A stretch of DNA of 64,000 bases from Prescottella defluvii (lineage in GTDB: Bacteria > Actinomycetota > Actinomycetes > Mycobacteriales > Mycobacteriaceae). Location of the stretch: assembly GCA_029690005.1 (NCBI GenBank), contig CP121458.1, forward strand, positions 62,001 through 126,000, written 5' to 3'. Numbering within the stretch: position 1 is the stretch's first letter; each line of letters begins with the position of its first letter. The position numbers and the translations under genes are program-made. Shown here piece after piece: positions 44,971 to 54,568 of the stretch. The notes beneath the pieces are model-generated. The model searched no databases and had not been told where the DNA came from. It saw only the letters and a program-made list of their open reading frames with translations.

Positions 44971-45886
44971 TCAGGCGGTGTCAGGAGCGAACACCTCTAG
45001 CCAGTCATTCTTCATGCTCACCACGGTCCAGTCGTTGCGACGCGCGTGATCGAGCACGTCCTCCGCCCCGGCGACGTAGTCGAACTCCCGGTCTCCGTCG
45101 TCGTGGCCGATCAACAGCCGCAGCGCCGGCGTCCCGGGCAGTTCCGAGAACGCCAGCATCGGAAGGTCGCCGTTGGAGTTGCCGACCGACAGGATCGGGC
45201 GCCGGCCGATCCGGCTCCAAATCCGCACCGGCTTCTCCGGGCCGTCGTCGAAGAAGTCCATCGCGGCCTTGTAGAGCAGGTCGGTCGTGCCCTCGCCCTC
45301 CCGGTAGGAGAGCCCGAGGGCGCTGCCGATGATGCGTTCCGGCGGCACCCGTACAGTTCCCCGCGATCGGGCGCATGAAATCCCGATCGCCGCCCGACGC
45401 GATGTACGTGGTGAATCCGTTCGCCTCCAGATAGCGCAGCAACTCGACCATCGGCGTGTACCCGCAGCCCCGGTACGGGCGGGCCAGTGTCGGATGATCC
45501 GCAGCTCCGAAGAAGCCGGTCACACGGGCGTCGTACTCCTCGACGGTCACCTCTCCGAAAGCCCGAGTGATGGCCCCCATCAACAGCTTCAGATCCCCGT
45601 CGTCGCCGTGATAGTGCTTCACCATGGCGGCACCGAGCCAGTGCGTGTCGTTCTCGTACGCCGCCTTCCACGGCTGCTGCGACCGCAGCGACGGATCGCG
45701 CCTCGCCATGTCGCCCAGCCGTCGGATCGTGAAATCCAGCTGGATGGGCATCGGCCGCTCGCACCACAGCGTGCCGTCGTTGTCGAACACCGCGACTCGC
45801 GCCTCGGGTTCGACGTAGTCGGGTCCGCCCTCCTCGGTCACTCGGTCGACGAAATCGACTATGGCGGATCTGGTTTCCCCGTCCAC
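44971..45886 (-). CDS. HAD-superfamily phosphatase (frameshifted)
   Basis: HAD hydrolase of the phosphoserine-phosphatase-like class: motif I VAVFDNDGTLWCERPMP, motif II YIASGGDRDFMRP, motif IV SVGNSNGDLPMLAF. One base is lost near 45350, between NCTG and PPERIIGSALG. Corrected length about 305 residues. It sits between the sulfatase and its activating enzyme, with short gaps (15 and 30 bases), which suggests a role with the sulfated substrate, for example removing phosphate, or in its export. Start GTG at 45886. Confidence 0.82.
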
Positions 45887-45916
45887 CCACGACTTCGAGT
45901 GTGTCGGCCACTGCGA

Positions 45917-47453
45917 TCAGTCCCGAGCAAGGAAGGCGTGCAGCTTCTTCACTGCATGATCGATCGTGAAGGTGGCCGGCTCCTGCCGCGGCGGGAACTC
46001 CTTGAACGTGTCGAGGAAGGCGGTACCGATCGCGGTGCCGTAGAAGACGATGTAGTCGTGGTCGAGGAACCAGTCCCAGTACGTGTTCGACGTCGAATCG
46101 GCCCGCTCGTACGGATCGGTGCGAAGGTTGAACAGCTTCGGGACCCGCAGTTCCGTGAACGGCTCCGCCCAGATCCCCAGCGTGCCCGTCGCCCGCTGCT
46201 CCATGAAGACGATCTTCCAGTTCTCGAACCGCACACCCAGCACATCGCAGTCGTCGGAGAAGTAGACCATGCCGCGGCGCGGACTCCTCTCCACCGCCCC
46301 GGTGAGGTACGGCAGCAGGTTGTAGCCGTCGATGTGGACCTTGAACGTCTTGTCCTCGACGGTGTGCCCGTCCTTCAACTTCTCGACGATGTCAGCGTCA
46401 CCGGCCGCCGCGAGGAAGGTGGGCAGCCAGTCATGGTGCTGGACAATGTCATTGGACACCGATCCCGCGGAGATCTTCCCGGGCCACCGGATCACCTGCG
46501 GAACCCGGAATGCGCCTTCCCAGTTGGTGTCCTTCTCACTGCGGAAGGGCGTGGTCGCGCCGTCCGGCCACGTGTTGGCGTGCGGGCCGTTGTCGGTGCT
46601 GTAGATGACGATCGTGTCCTCGGCGAGGCCCAGTTCGTCGAGGACGTCGAGGACCTGGCCGACGTTCTTGTCGTGGTCGATCATCGTGTCGTGGTACGGC
46701 GACTGCCAGATGCCCGACTGACCCAGGCTTTCCGGCTTGGTGTGCGTGCGCAGGTGCATGTGGGTGAAATTCACCCACATGAAGAAGGGTGCGTCCGCTG
46801 CGTGCTGGCGCCGGATGAAGTCGACTGCCGCATCGGCGATCTCGTCGTCGATGGTCTCCATCCGCTTCTTGGTCAGCGGACCGGTGTCCTCGATCTTCTG
46901 CCGTCCCACGCGGCCGAACTTCGGGTCCTCGGTGGGATCGTCCTCATCGGTGGCCCAGGAGCGAATGACCCCACGGGGCCTCTGGAGGTTGTACAGGCGG
47001 GATACAGCTTCGCGTCGGGGTAGTCCGGGAGTTCCGGCTCTTCCTCGGCGTTGAGGTGGTAGAGGTTGCCGAAGAACTCGTCGAACCCGTGCACGGTCGG
47101 TAGGTACTTGTTCAGGTCACCGAGATGGTTCTTGCCGAACTGTCCGGTCGCGTACCCGAGCGGCTTGATCAGTTCCGCGATGGTGGGGTCCTCCGCCGAC
47201 AGACCGATGTCGGCGCCCGGCATCCCGACCTTGCTCATCCCCGTCCGGTACACGCTCTGACCTGTGATGAACGACGCGCGGCCCGCGGTGCAGCTCTGTT
47301 CCCCGTAGGAGTCGGTGAACTTCATGCCCTCGTCGGCCAGTCGGTCGATATTCGGGGTCCGGTAGCCCATCAGCCCGTCGCTGTAGCAGCTGAGGTTGGT
47401 GATCCCGATGTCGTCCCCCAGATCACCAGAATGTTCGGCTTCGAATCCGGCAT
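45917..47453 (-). CDS. Type I (formylglycine) arylsulfatase (frameshifted)
   Basis: An about 512-residue sulfatase: N-terminal metal Asp pair (ILVIWGDDIGITN once a G missing near 47418 is restored), the modification site SCTAGRASF (CxAxR), GKNHLGD, and YSTDNGPHANTWPDG with the metal-binding Asp-Asn. A second shift near 46997 breaks YPDAKLYPA from YNLQRPRGVIRSWATDEDDPTEDPKFGRV. No signal peptide is apparent after ATG 47453, so it is probably cytoplasmic or co-exported. It releases sulfate from an unknown ester and depends on the neighbouring FGE. Confidence 0.9.
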
Positions 47454-47610
47454 CACCAGTCTCCTCGTCCGTTCGGCACTGCGTGACCTTTCCCTAGGCC
47501 CGCATGTGGCGTGAAAATCGTCCTCGGATCAGGATTCCCGGCAATACCCGGCGTCACATCACCCGTATCGGATGAAGGGCGCGGCTGCGCATGAATCGCA
47601 GCTCGCCGGG

Positions 47611-48234
47611 TCAGCGACCGATGGGCTCTGCGACCCCGAGCGAGAGGGCTCCCATGACCTTCGGCGCCCCGTTCTCGTAGTAGGTGTCGAGATCTCGGAT
47701 CTCGAAGCCCGCAGTGCGTATCAGGGTGGGGATGTCGCGGGTCAGATGGCATCCGCCCGCGACGGCCTTCTGGATCGGCTCGAATCGGCGCTGCCAGCGT
47801 CGGACCTTCTCGTGGGGAGCGAGCCCGTGTTCGACGAAGTGCAGGGTTCCCCCGGGTGCAAGAACTCGCCGCACCTCACGCAGCGCGGCAAGGACATCGG
47901 GGATGGTGCACATTGTCCATGTGGACAGAGCCGTGTCGAAAGTGTTGTCGGAGAAGGGAAGCGACTGACCGTCGAGCCCGGACCTCTCGACGGGCACGCC
48001 GGTGCGAGCGAGACGTTTGCTCGCCAACCGCCAGGCCTCGTCGGCCGGTTCGACCGCACTGACCGACGTGACGGAGTCGGGATAGAACGGGACGTTGAGG
48101 CCCGAGCCGAAGCCGATCTCGATCACGCGGCCGCGAAGTCCCGCGCATGCCCGCTGCCGCGATGCTTGGGTCAGCGAGTTCCCACACGAGACGTCCACCA
48201 GGTGGGGAACGATCCGATCCGTGTAGAACCCCAT
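47611..48234 (-). CDS. Class I SAM-dependent methyltransferase
   Basis: A 207-residue methyltransferase of the UbiE/Methyltransf_11 type: SAM motif I VIEIGFGSGLNVPFY, acidic VSAVEPADEAW, post-I LPFSDNTFDTALSTWTMCTIPDVLAALREVRRVLAPGGTLHFVEHG. The region LAPHEKVRRWQRRFEPIQKAVAGGCHLTRD resembles phospholipid N-methyltransferase-like proteins. Separated from the sulfatase by 157 bases without an evident gene. Substrate unknown. Confidence 0.88.
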   Translation of the reverse strand: MGFYTDRIVPHLVDVSCGNSLTQASRQRACAGLRGRVIEIGFGSGLNVPFYPDSVTSVSAVEPADEAWRLASKRLARTGVPVERSGLDGQSLPFSDNTFDTALSTWTMCTIPDVLAALREVRRVLAPGGTLHFVEHGLAPHEKVRRWQRRFEPIQKAVAGGCHLTRDIPTLIRTAGFEIRDLDTYYENGAPKVMGALSLGVAEPIGR

Positions 48235-48331
48235 GCCGACCTCCTGCTCGTGCTGTGCTGACGCGCCCCAGCATGGCATGCCGACGCACCGGATATCGGT
48301 GATCTTCCGACCGAACGGATCGAGGGTCGGG

Positions 48332-49461
48332 CTATTCGCCGTAGGCGAGGGCGAGCAGAGTGCGCACCCCGTGAACGAGAGCTCGCTCGTCCAGGTTGAA
48401 GTCCGGAGTGTGCAGGTCGTGTCGCGCACTGCGCCCGTCCCACACTCCCAGGCGCGCCATGGCACCCGGGACGTGCTCGAGGTACCAGGCGAAGTCCTCA
48501 CCGCCACTCGACTGTCCCGCCTCGGCCAGGTTCTCGAGACCCACCACGGACTCGATCGCGGTGAGCATCTCGGCGGTTGCCTCGGGGTCGTTGACCACCG
48601 GCGGCACGCCCTGCACGTAGTCCAGTTCGTGCTCCACGCCGTAGGGCGCGAGCAGGTCCGAGACAGCGCGCCGCACCAGCGGCTCCACCGTGGCCCACGT
48701 CCGGTGCGACGCGCTGCGCAGGGTGCCCACGAGTTCCCCCGACTCCGGTATGGCGTTGCCGACTCGGCCGGCCTGGATCCGGCCCCAGGTCAGCACGGTG
48801 GCGGTGCGGGCGTCGAGCCGGCGGTCGAGCACCGACGCCAGCCCGGTCACCAGCACGGCCGCGGCGTGGATCAGATCGCCCGTGAGGTGCGGACGCGCCG
48901 AATGGCCACCCGGGGACGACAGCCGCACCGTGAGCCTGGCGCCGGACGACGTGATCGGGCCCGCCCGCGTGGCGAGTTTGCCGACCTCGAGTTGCGGCGC
49001 GCAGTGCAGGGCGAAGATTCGCGAGACTCCCTCGAGCGCGCCGGCGGCGACGACCCGGAGCGAACCTCCCGGGTCGTCTCCTCACCGGGCTGGAAGATCA
49101 ACCGAACCCGCCGCGGGGGCGACTCGGCCGCGAGCACGGTCCCGGCCTCGAGGAGCATCGCGGTGTGCGCGTCGTGCCCGCACGCGTGGCTCACCCCCTC
49201 GACCCACGAGGCGTAGGGCAGCCCGGTGGTCTCCGTCAGCGGGAGCGCGTCGAGGTCGGCCCGCAGCGCGACGCACGTCGGCGTGTCCGGGCCGACGTCG
49301 CACCACAGGCCGGTCCCGTCGGGCAGGACCACCGGATCGAGTCCCAGCGAGTGCAGGTGATCGCGCACGAGCGCGGTGGTCCGGAACTCTGCGAACGACA
49401 ATTCGGGGTGGGCGTGCAGATCCCGCCGCCAAGCGACGATCCTGTCGTGGTCGACACTCAT
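48332..49461 (-). CDS. M20D-family amidohydrolase/peptidase (frameshifted)
   Basis: An about 376-residue metal hydrolase of the hippurate hydrolase/IAA-amino acid hydrolase group: VSHACGHDAHTAMLLEAG, LIFQPGEE, RIFALHCAPQLEVGKLATRAGPITSSGARLTVRLSSPGGHSARPH and SSGGEDFAWYLEHVPGAMARLGV hold the metal ligands. One base is lost near 49080, in the cccggg run. These enzymes remove acyl groups from amino acids. It is the last gene of the ligase-amidotransferase-peptidase operon and could deacylate the product or a breakdown peptide. Confidence 0.87.
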
Positions 49462-49478
49462 CCGTCAGGACACCCCCG

Positions 49479-51359
49479 TCAGATCGCGGACACCGGGGCG
49501 CCGGCCCGGGCCAGCCGGCTCGTCAGCCAGTTCACCATGGTGGTCGCGAGGGTGTGCCGGTTCTCACGCTTGGTGATGTCGTGGCCCTCGTCGTCGAACA
49601 TCAGCAGTTCGGCGGCACCGCCCCGGGCCTGTACTGACGCCACCACCTGTTCGGACTCGCTGACCGGCACGTTCGTGTCGTTGGCCCCGTGCACCACGAG
49701 GACGGATGCCTCGAGAGCATCGACGCGGTGGATCGGCGACAGTTCGGACAGCAGTTCTCGGTCGTGCTCCGGATGCCCGTACTTGGGATAGGCGGCGGCC
49801 GCGATCCACGGCTCGGTGTTGGCGTAGAAGGTCTCGAGGTTGCTCATGCCGCAGATGGCGATACCCGTGGTGAACAGGTCGGGGTGGAACGTGAGTGCAG
49901 CCAGCGTGAGGTACCCGCCGTACGAGTGCCCGGCGCACGCGATCCGCCCGGGTCGGCGAGTCCGTTGTCGACGACGTAGCGCACGCAATCCGCTACGTCG
50001 TCGATGCCGGCGAATCGCCCGTACCGCTCGTCGGCGTGCATGAAGGTCCGGCCGAATCCGCCCGAGCCGCGCACGTTGGGCGCGAAGACCGTGATCCCGG
50101 CCTCGACGAGGGCGGGGAAGTAGTCGCTGTACGCCGGCCGTTCCTGAAGCTCCGGTCCGCCGTGGAACCAGAGCATCACAGGACCGGGACCGTCCCGGCC
50201 GCACGGTACAGCCACCCGGTCAGGGGTAACCCGTCACGCGCGGTGAGTTCGGCGAGCATCGGAGCGTCGGCGCGGGCCATCCGGGTCCGCGCCGGTTCCA
50301 CCGGACCCCACTCCCCCGTTCGCGGGTCCACGATCTCCACCGAAGGCGGCATCCCGGGGCCCTCCACCGTGACAGCCAGCAACGAGCCGTCGGCACTGAT
50401 GCTCAGCTCCGATGCGACCAGTCCCGGCAGCTGGATCGGAGAATCGAGCGTGCCGTCCGCGAGGTGCAGGATCTGCAATTCACTGAGCCCCTTGTAGTTC
50501 CACAGCAGGGCCACGGTGCTGTGATCGTCGCTGACGGCGAACTCGTCGAGTCCGCAGTTGTCCCGCTCGGCCAGAACCCGGTAGGAGACGCCCTTCTCGG
50601 AGACGGCAACTCCCAGCAGCCGCGGAACTCCGCACCGTTGTCGCTGCGCACGAGCGCGCGGACGTACTTGTCCGGCTTTCCCTCGCTCGACGCCCACGGC
50701 GACCGGTGCTGGCCGAGCACGCCGAGGATGCGATGGTCGTCGAGGATTACGCCCGCGTCGGTGGTCGACCCGAAGTCCGACGGCAGCAGCGGGATCCGGC
50801 TGCCGTCGTCGCGGTGCAGCAGCAATTCACGGTGCCCGCGGGGGCCCACCCGCAGCAGCGCCGATCCGGCCCACGCGTCGACGAGGAAGCTGCCGACGCG
50901 GCGGTCGAGCACGACGGTGTCCTGGGTGCGCGGATCGACCAACCGCGCCTCAGCCACTCCGTCCTCGTCGGTTGCCGTGAGCGCCACCCGGTTCCCGTCC
51001 CATCCGATCAGCTCGGTCGAGACCGCGTGCCGCGACCCGACGAGGCGGGCCGAGCGGTCCAGTGGATCGGTTTGCACCGCCCACACCTGGGTGCGGTTAC
51101 CGCCGTGGGGAGCGACCTGGCACGCGAGCCACCGGCTGTCCGCCGAATGCACGATCCGCGTGACCGGACCGGGCACGGGAAGCTCCACGCGACGGTCCGT
51201 GCTGCCGTGCCGGCCCGACAGGAATCGCTGCACGGCCCAGGGGTAACCACCGTCGTCGACGATGTGCGCGAATCCGGTCGCGTCCGGCGACACCGATGCG
51301 CCCGACGTGAAGCGGATGTGTTGTCGGCCTTCCTGTTCCGGCGGATCCTCGGCAGTCAC
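49479..51359 (-). CDS. S9-family prolyl oligopeptidase/acylaminoacyl peptidase (frameshifted)
   Basis: An about 627-residue serine peptidase: N-terminal beta-propeller (from about residue 15 to 380), then PVMLWFHGGPELQERPAYSDYFPALVEAGITVFAPNVRGSGGFGR, nucleophile GHSYGGYLTL, and catalytic His in DDEGHDITKRENR; VVHGANDTNVP holds the Asp. No signal peptide. Three single-base losses (near 50620, 50205 and 49950) split the frame. Its GTG start overlaps the amidotransferase stop (GTGA). In the operon it may degrade or trim the amidated peptide. Confidence 0.87.
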
Positions 51360-53137
51360 AGCCGCTCCATCGCCTGCAGCCACATCTCCAGCAGGCCCAC
51401 CTGCCACAGGGTGTTCACACCGCGGGCGGTGCGGATACCGTTGGGCGCGGCGAACAGCGCGTCGAGCGCTCGGGCCGGTACAACCGGCGGTCGCGGGCGC
51501 TACGGCTGCGCAACGAGTCCTGCACGAGGGCGAGGACGTCGCCCTCGAGGTGCCGGATGCCGGGCACCGGAAAGTATCCCTTGGTCCGGTCGATCACCTC
51601 GTTCGGCAGCAGGCCGCGGCTGGCCTCCTTCAGCACGCCCTTGCCGTCGCCCGCCAGTTTGAGCTCCGGCGGGCAGGTGGCCGCCAACTCCACGAACTCG
51701 TGGTCGAGGAACGGCACCCGGGCCTCGAGCCCCACGCCATGGTCATGGTGTCGACCCGCTTGACCGGGTCCTCCACGAGCATCACCGTGGTGTCCAGTCG
51801 CAGAGCGGCGTCGACGGCGGTGTCGGCACCCGGCGCGCTGTGGTGCCGGACGACGAATTCCGTGCTGACGTCGTGATCGAGGCAGTAGTCGGGGGCGAGC
51901 AGGGCCGCGATGTCGTCGTGGGTGCGGTCGAAGTACACCTTGGCGTAGGCCTCGGCGGACTGTTCCCGCGCTACTCCGACCAGAGGGGGTACCAGTGGTA
52001 GCCGCCGAGGATCTCGTCTGCGCCCTGGCCGGACTGCACCACCTTGACGGACCTGCTGACCTCTTCCGACAGCAGATAGAATGCCACACAGTCGTGGCTG
52101 AGCATCGGCTCGCTCATCGCCTCGACCGTCCTCGGCACCGCCGCCGGCAGTCGCGAGGGATCGATGTGGATCTGCCGGTGATCGGTGCCGAACGTCCGCG
52201 CCACCAGATCGGAATAGAAGTACTCGTTTCCGGATTCCCCTCCGGCCGAGTCGAATCCGATGCTGAACGTGGCCAGGTCCCGCTGCCCCTGCTCGGCCAG
52301 CAGGGCCACGAGGAGGCTGGAGTCGATGCCGCCCGACAGCAGCACCCCCACGGGAACGTCGGCGACCATCCGCCGCGACACCGCCGTGCGCAGCGAGTCC
52401 ATCAGCGCCTGCTGCCATCGCTCCGGCGTCCACGACGCCCGTTCGGGTGACGGCTCGAATCGCGGTTCCCAGTACTGCCTTTCGGTGGCGGAGCCGTCCG
52501 GCTGCACCACCCGGATCGTCGCCGGCGGCAGCTTGCGGATGCCCTCGAACATGGTGTGCGGCGCCGGTACGGCCGCGGCGAAGCTCAGATAGTGGTGCAG
52601 GGCGACGCGATCGATCGTGGTGTCGATGCCACCGCCGCGCAGCAGCGCCTGCACCGTCGAGGCAAACCGCAACCGCCCCGGCCGCTCGGCGAAGTACAGG
52701 GGCTTGATCCCCAGGCGATCGCGAGCGAAAGTAACAGCACCCGAATCGATCTCGTGGATCGTGAAGGCGAACATGCCCTTGAAGCGGTGGACGCAATCCG
52801 CACCCCAGCGATGGAAGCTCTTGAGCACCACCTCGCTGTCCGCCGTCGAGAAGAAGCGGTACCCGGCCTGCTGCAGCTCCGCGCGCAGCTCCTTGTAGTT
52901 GTAGATGCAGCCGTTGAACACCAGCGACAACCGCAGTTCGCTGTCGACCATCGGCTGACCGCCCCGCGCCGACAGGTCGATGATGCACAACCGGCGATGA
53001 CCGAACGCCACCGACTGCTGGGCGTACGCGCCGGCCGAATCCGGCCCGCGCGTCACCATCGCGTCGGTCATCCGGGCCACCGCGGCCACGTCGGGCGTCG
53101 CCCCGTCGAAACGAACCTCACCGCATATGCCACACAT
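51356..53137 (-). CDS. asnO: N-acetylglutaminylglutamine amidotransferase-like asparagine synthase (frameshifted)
   Basis: An about 594-residue class II glutamine amidotransferase: Cys2 nucleophile in MCGICGEVRFDG, the loop MVTRGPDSAG, GHRRLCIIDLSARGGQPMV, and the ATP-binding LLSGGIDSSLLVALL. Segments VVQSGQGADEILGGYHWYPLW, LRLDTTVMLVEDPVKRVDTMTMAWGLEARVPFLDHEFVELA and NEVIDRTKGYFPVPGIRHLEG follow Pseudomonas AsnO closely. AsnO amidates the C-terminal carboxylate of N-acetylglutaminylglutamine to make the osmolyte NAGGN. Shifts near 51970, 51735 and 51480. AGGAGG precedes ATG 53137. The usual ngg synthetase is not beside it; a GCS2 ligase is. Confidence 0.9.
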
Positions 53138-53160
53138 GTTCGATAACTCCTCCTGAGCTG

Positions 53161-54396
53161 TCAGAGACGGTCGCCCGAGGTGGCCGCGTCGTGCGGCCCG
53201 GTCACGGTCCAGGTGTCCTTACCGCCGCCGCCCCGCAACGAGTTCGTGATCGAGCTTCCGGCCGGAGCCGCGTCGTCCATGTACGCCTGCGGATCCAGGC
53301 GGCCGGCAGTCTCCGCTGCCAGCAGGTCCACGACGTCGGTCAGGCGCCCGTGCCGGCGCAGGACCCGACGCTGGCGGTCCGACGAACTTCCCACGCGCAG
53401 GGTGACGTCTGCCAGCTCGGAGACCACGTCCCAGTCGCCGGCGGCCTCGAGGTGGGGTCGCAATGACCGGATGAGACCCTCGACCACCTGTGGCGCAGGG
53501 CGCGGCGCCGCGGCCTCCACGTCGACCAGATCGCCCTCGAGACCCGAACGCGCGGCCCGCCACATAGCCGCTCGGACGAGTGTGGGCGAGACCTGTAGCG
53601 CCGGTCTTCCCTCGTGAAGACCGACGGCCTCGCGGTCGACGAGGGCCCGGAACAGCCCGGCCACGAGCGCGATCGTGTCCACCGACGGGCAGCTGTCGCA
53701 CACCCGCAGCTCGAGCGTCGAATACCGATCGGACGGGCGTAGGTCGAAGTAGACCATCCCGGGATCCTCGATCACACCGCTCCCGACGAGGTCGGCGATC
53801 AGCCGGTCGTATTCCGCGGCAGAGTTCACCGGCGCGGCGGGGCCGGTGGTGGGCCAGCGGCTCCACACCAGGGATCGCATGCTCGCGTATCCGGTGTCGG
53901 TGCCGTCGGCCCAGAACGGTGAACTCGCGCTGAGGGCGAGAAAGATCGGCAGGTACGGGGCGACGCGATTGGCGATCCGCACGCCCTCGTCGCGGTCCGC
54001 GACGTCCACGTGCACCTGCGTACCGCAGATCAGCTGCTCGCGGGCGAGGAGCTGATAGTCGGCGAGCATGCGCCGATATCTCGGGGTCTCGGTGACCGCC
54101 ATCTCGGCGGGCACCGAGAGTGGCACCGCCCCCGCGGCCACCACGCCGACCCCGAGTTCGGCGGCGGTGTCGACGAGGACCCGCCGCAGGTGGGTCAGGT
54201 CGGCGCGGAGGTCGGCCAGGTCGGAGAACACCCCGCTGTTGACCTCCACGACGCAGCGCTGCAATTCCTCGACGTAGACGTCCCCGGGCAGTCGCTCGAG
54301 CAGTTCCGGTGCGCGTGTGACGAGTCGCCGGGTCGTCGCGTCGATGAGATGGAACTCCTCTTCGACACCCAGCTTGCGTCCTTCTTCGGTCGGCAC
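53161..54396 (-). CDS. GCS2/YbdK-type carboxylate-amine ligase
   Basis: A 411-residue ATP-dependent ligase of glutamate-cysteine ligase family 2: GVEEEFHLID (ATP/metal Glu cluster, residues 10-19), ELQRCVVEVNSGVFSDLADLRADL, LICGTQVHVDV, FDLRPSDRYSTLELRVCDSCP. YbdK-like proteins join a carboxylate, often glutamate, to an amine. The last 70 residues (SSSDRQRRVLRRHGRLTDVVDLLAAETAGRLDP...) are typical. Start GTG at 54396; 23 bases separate it from the amidotransferase. It is the first gene of the operon, behind a SigF/SigB-like promoter. Substrates unknown; glutamate or glutamine is a guess from context. Confidence 0.88.
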   Translation of the reverse strand: MPTEEGRKLGVEEEFHLIDATTRRLVTRAPELLERLPGDVYVEELQRCVVEVNSGVFSDLADLRADLTHLRRVLVDTAAELGVGVVAAGAVPLSVPAEMAVTETPRYRRMLADYQLLAREQLICGTQVHVDVADRDEGVRIANRVAPYLPIFLALSASSPFWADGTDTGYASMRSLVWSRWPTTGPAAPVNSAAEYDRLIADLVGSGVIEDPGMVYFDLRPSDRYSTLELRVCDSCPSVDTIALVAGLFRALVDREAVGLHEGRPALQVSPTLVRAAMWRAARSGLEGDLVDVEAAAPRPAPQVVEGLIRSLRPHLEAAGDWDVVSELADVTLRVGSSSDRQRRVLRRHGRLTDVVDLLAAETAGRLDPQAYMDDAAPAGSSITNSLRGGGGKDTWTVTGPHDAATSGDRL

Positions 54397-54489
54397 GGCG
54401 GTCTACCTCGCGCTTCGCGAAGGTGTGGCAGGCGTCGGGCTCATCCGGGGTCCCTTCTGTCCGGTCGGTTCGTGATCCGGCCCCCTCGG

Positions 54490-54515
54490 TTACCCCGGCG
54501 GTCAGGATTTCAACC
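54490..54515 (-). promoter_or_regulatory. SigF/SigB-like promoter of the GCS2-asnO-S9-M20 operon
   Basis: On the minus strand GGTTG (54515-54511) and GGGTAA (54495-54490) are 15 bases apart, near the SigF consensus GGTTT-N15-17-GGGTAT. It lies about 95 bases before the GTG at 54396. General-stress control would fit an osmolyte-type operon. Confidence 0.5.
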
Positions 54516-54568
54516 GCGCTGCCCGATCGGTGGCCATCGCATCGACGACGTCCGTGGTGATCGTTCGG

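Noticed and set aside
54407-54448. Short minus-strand frame (about 13 codons) in the leader of the GCS2 operon, considered as an upstream regulatory peptide
   Set aside because: No clear ribosome binding site and no repeated codons or attenuator hairpin were seen.
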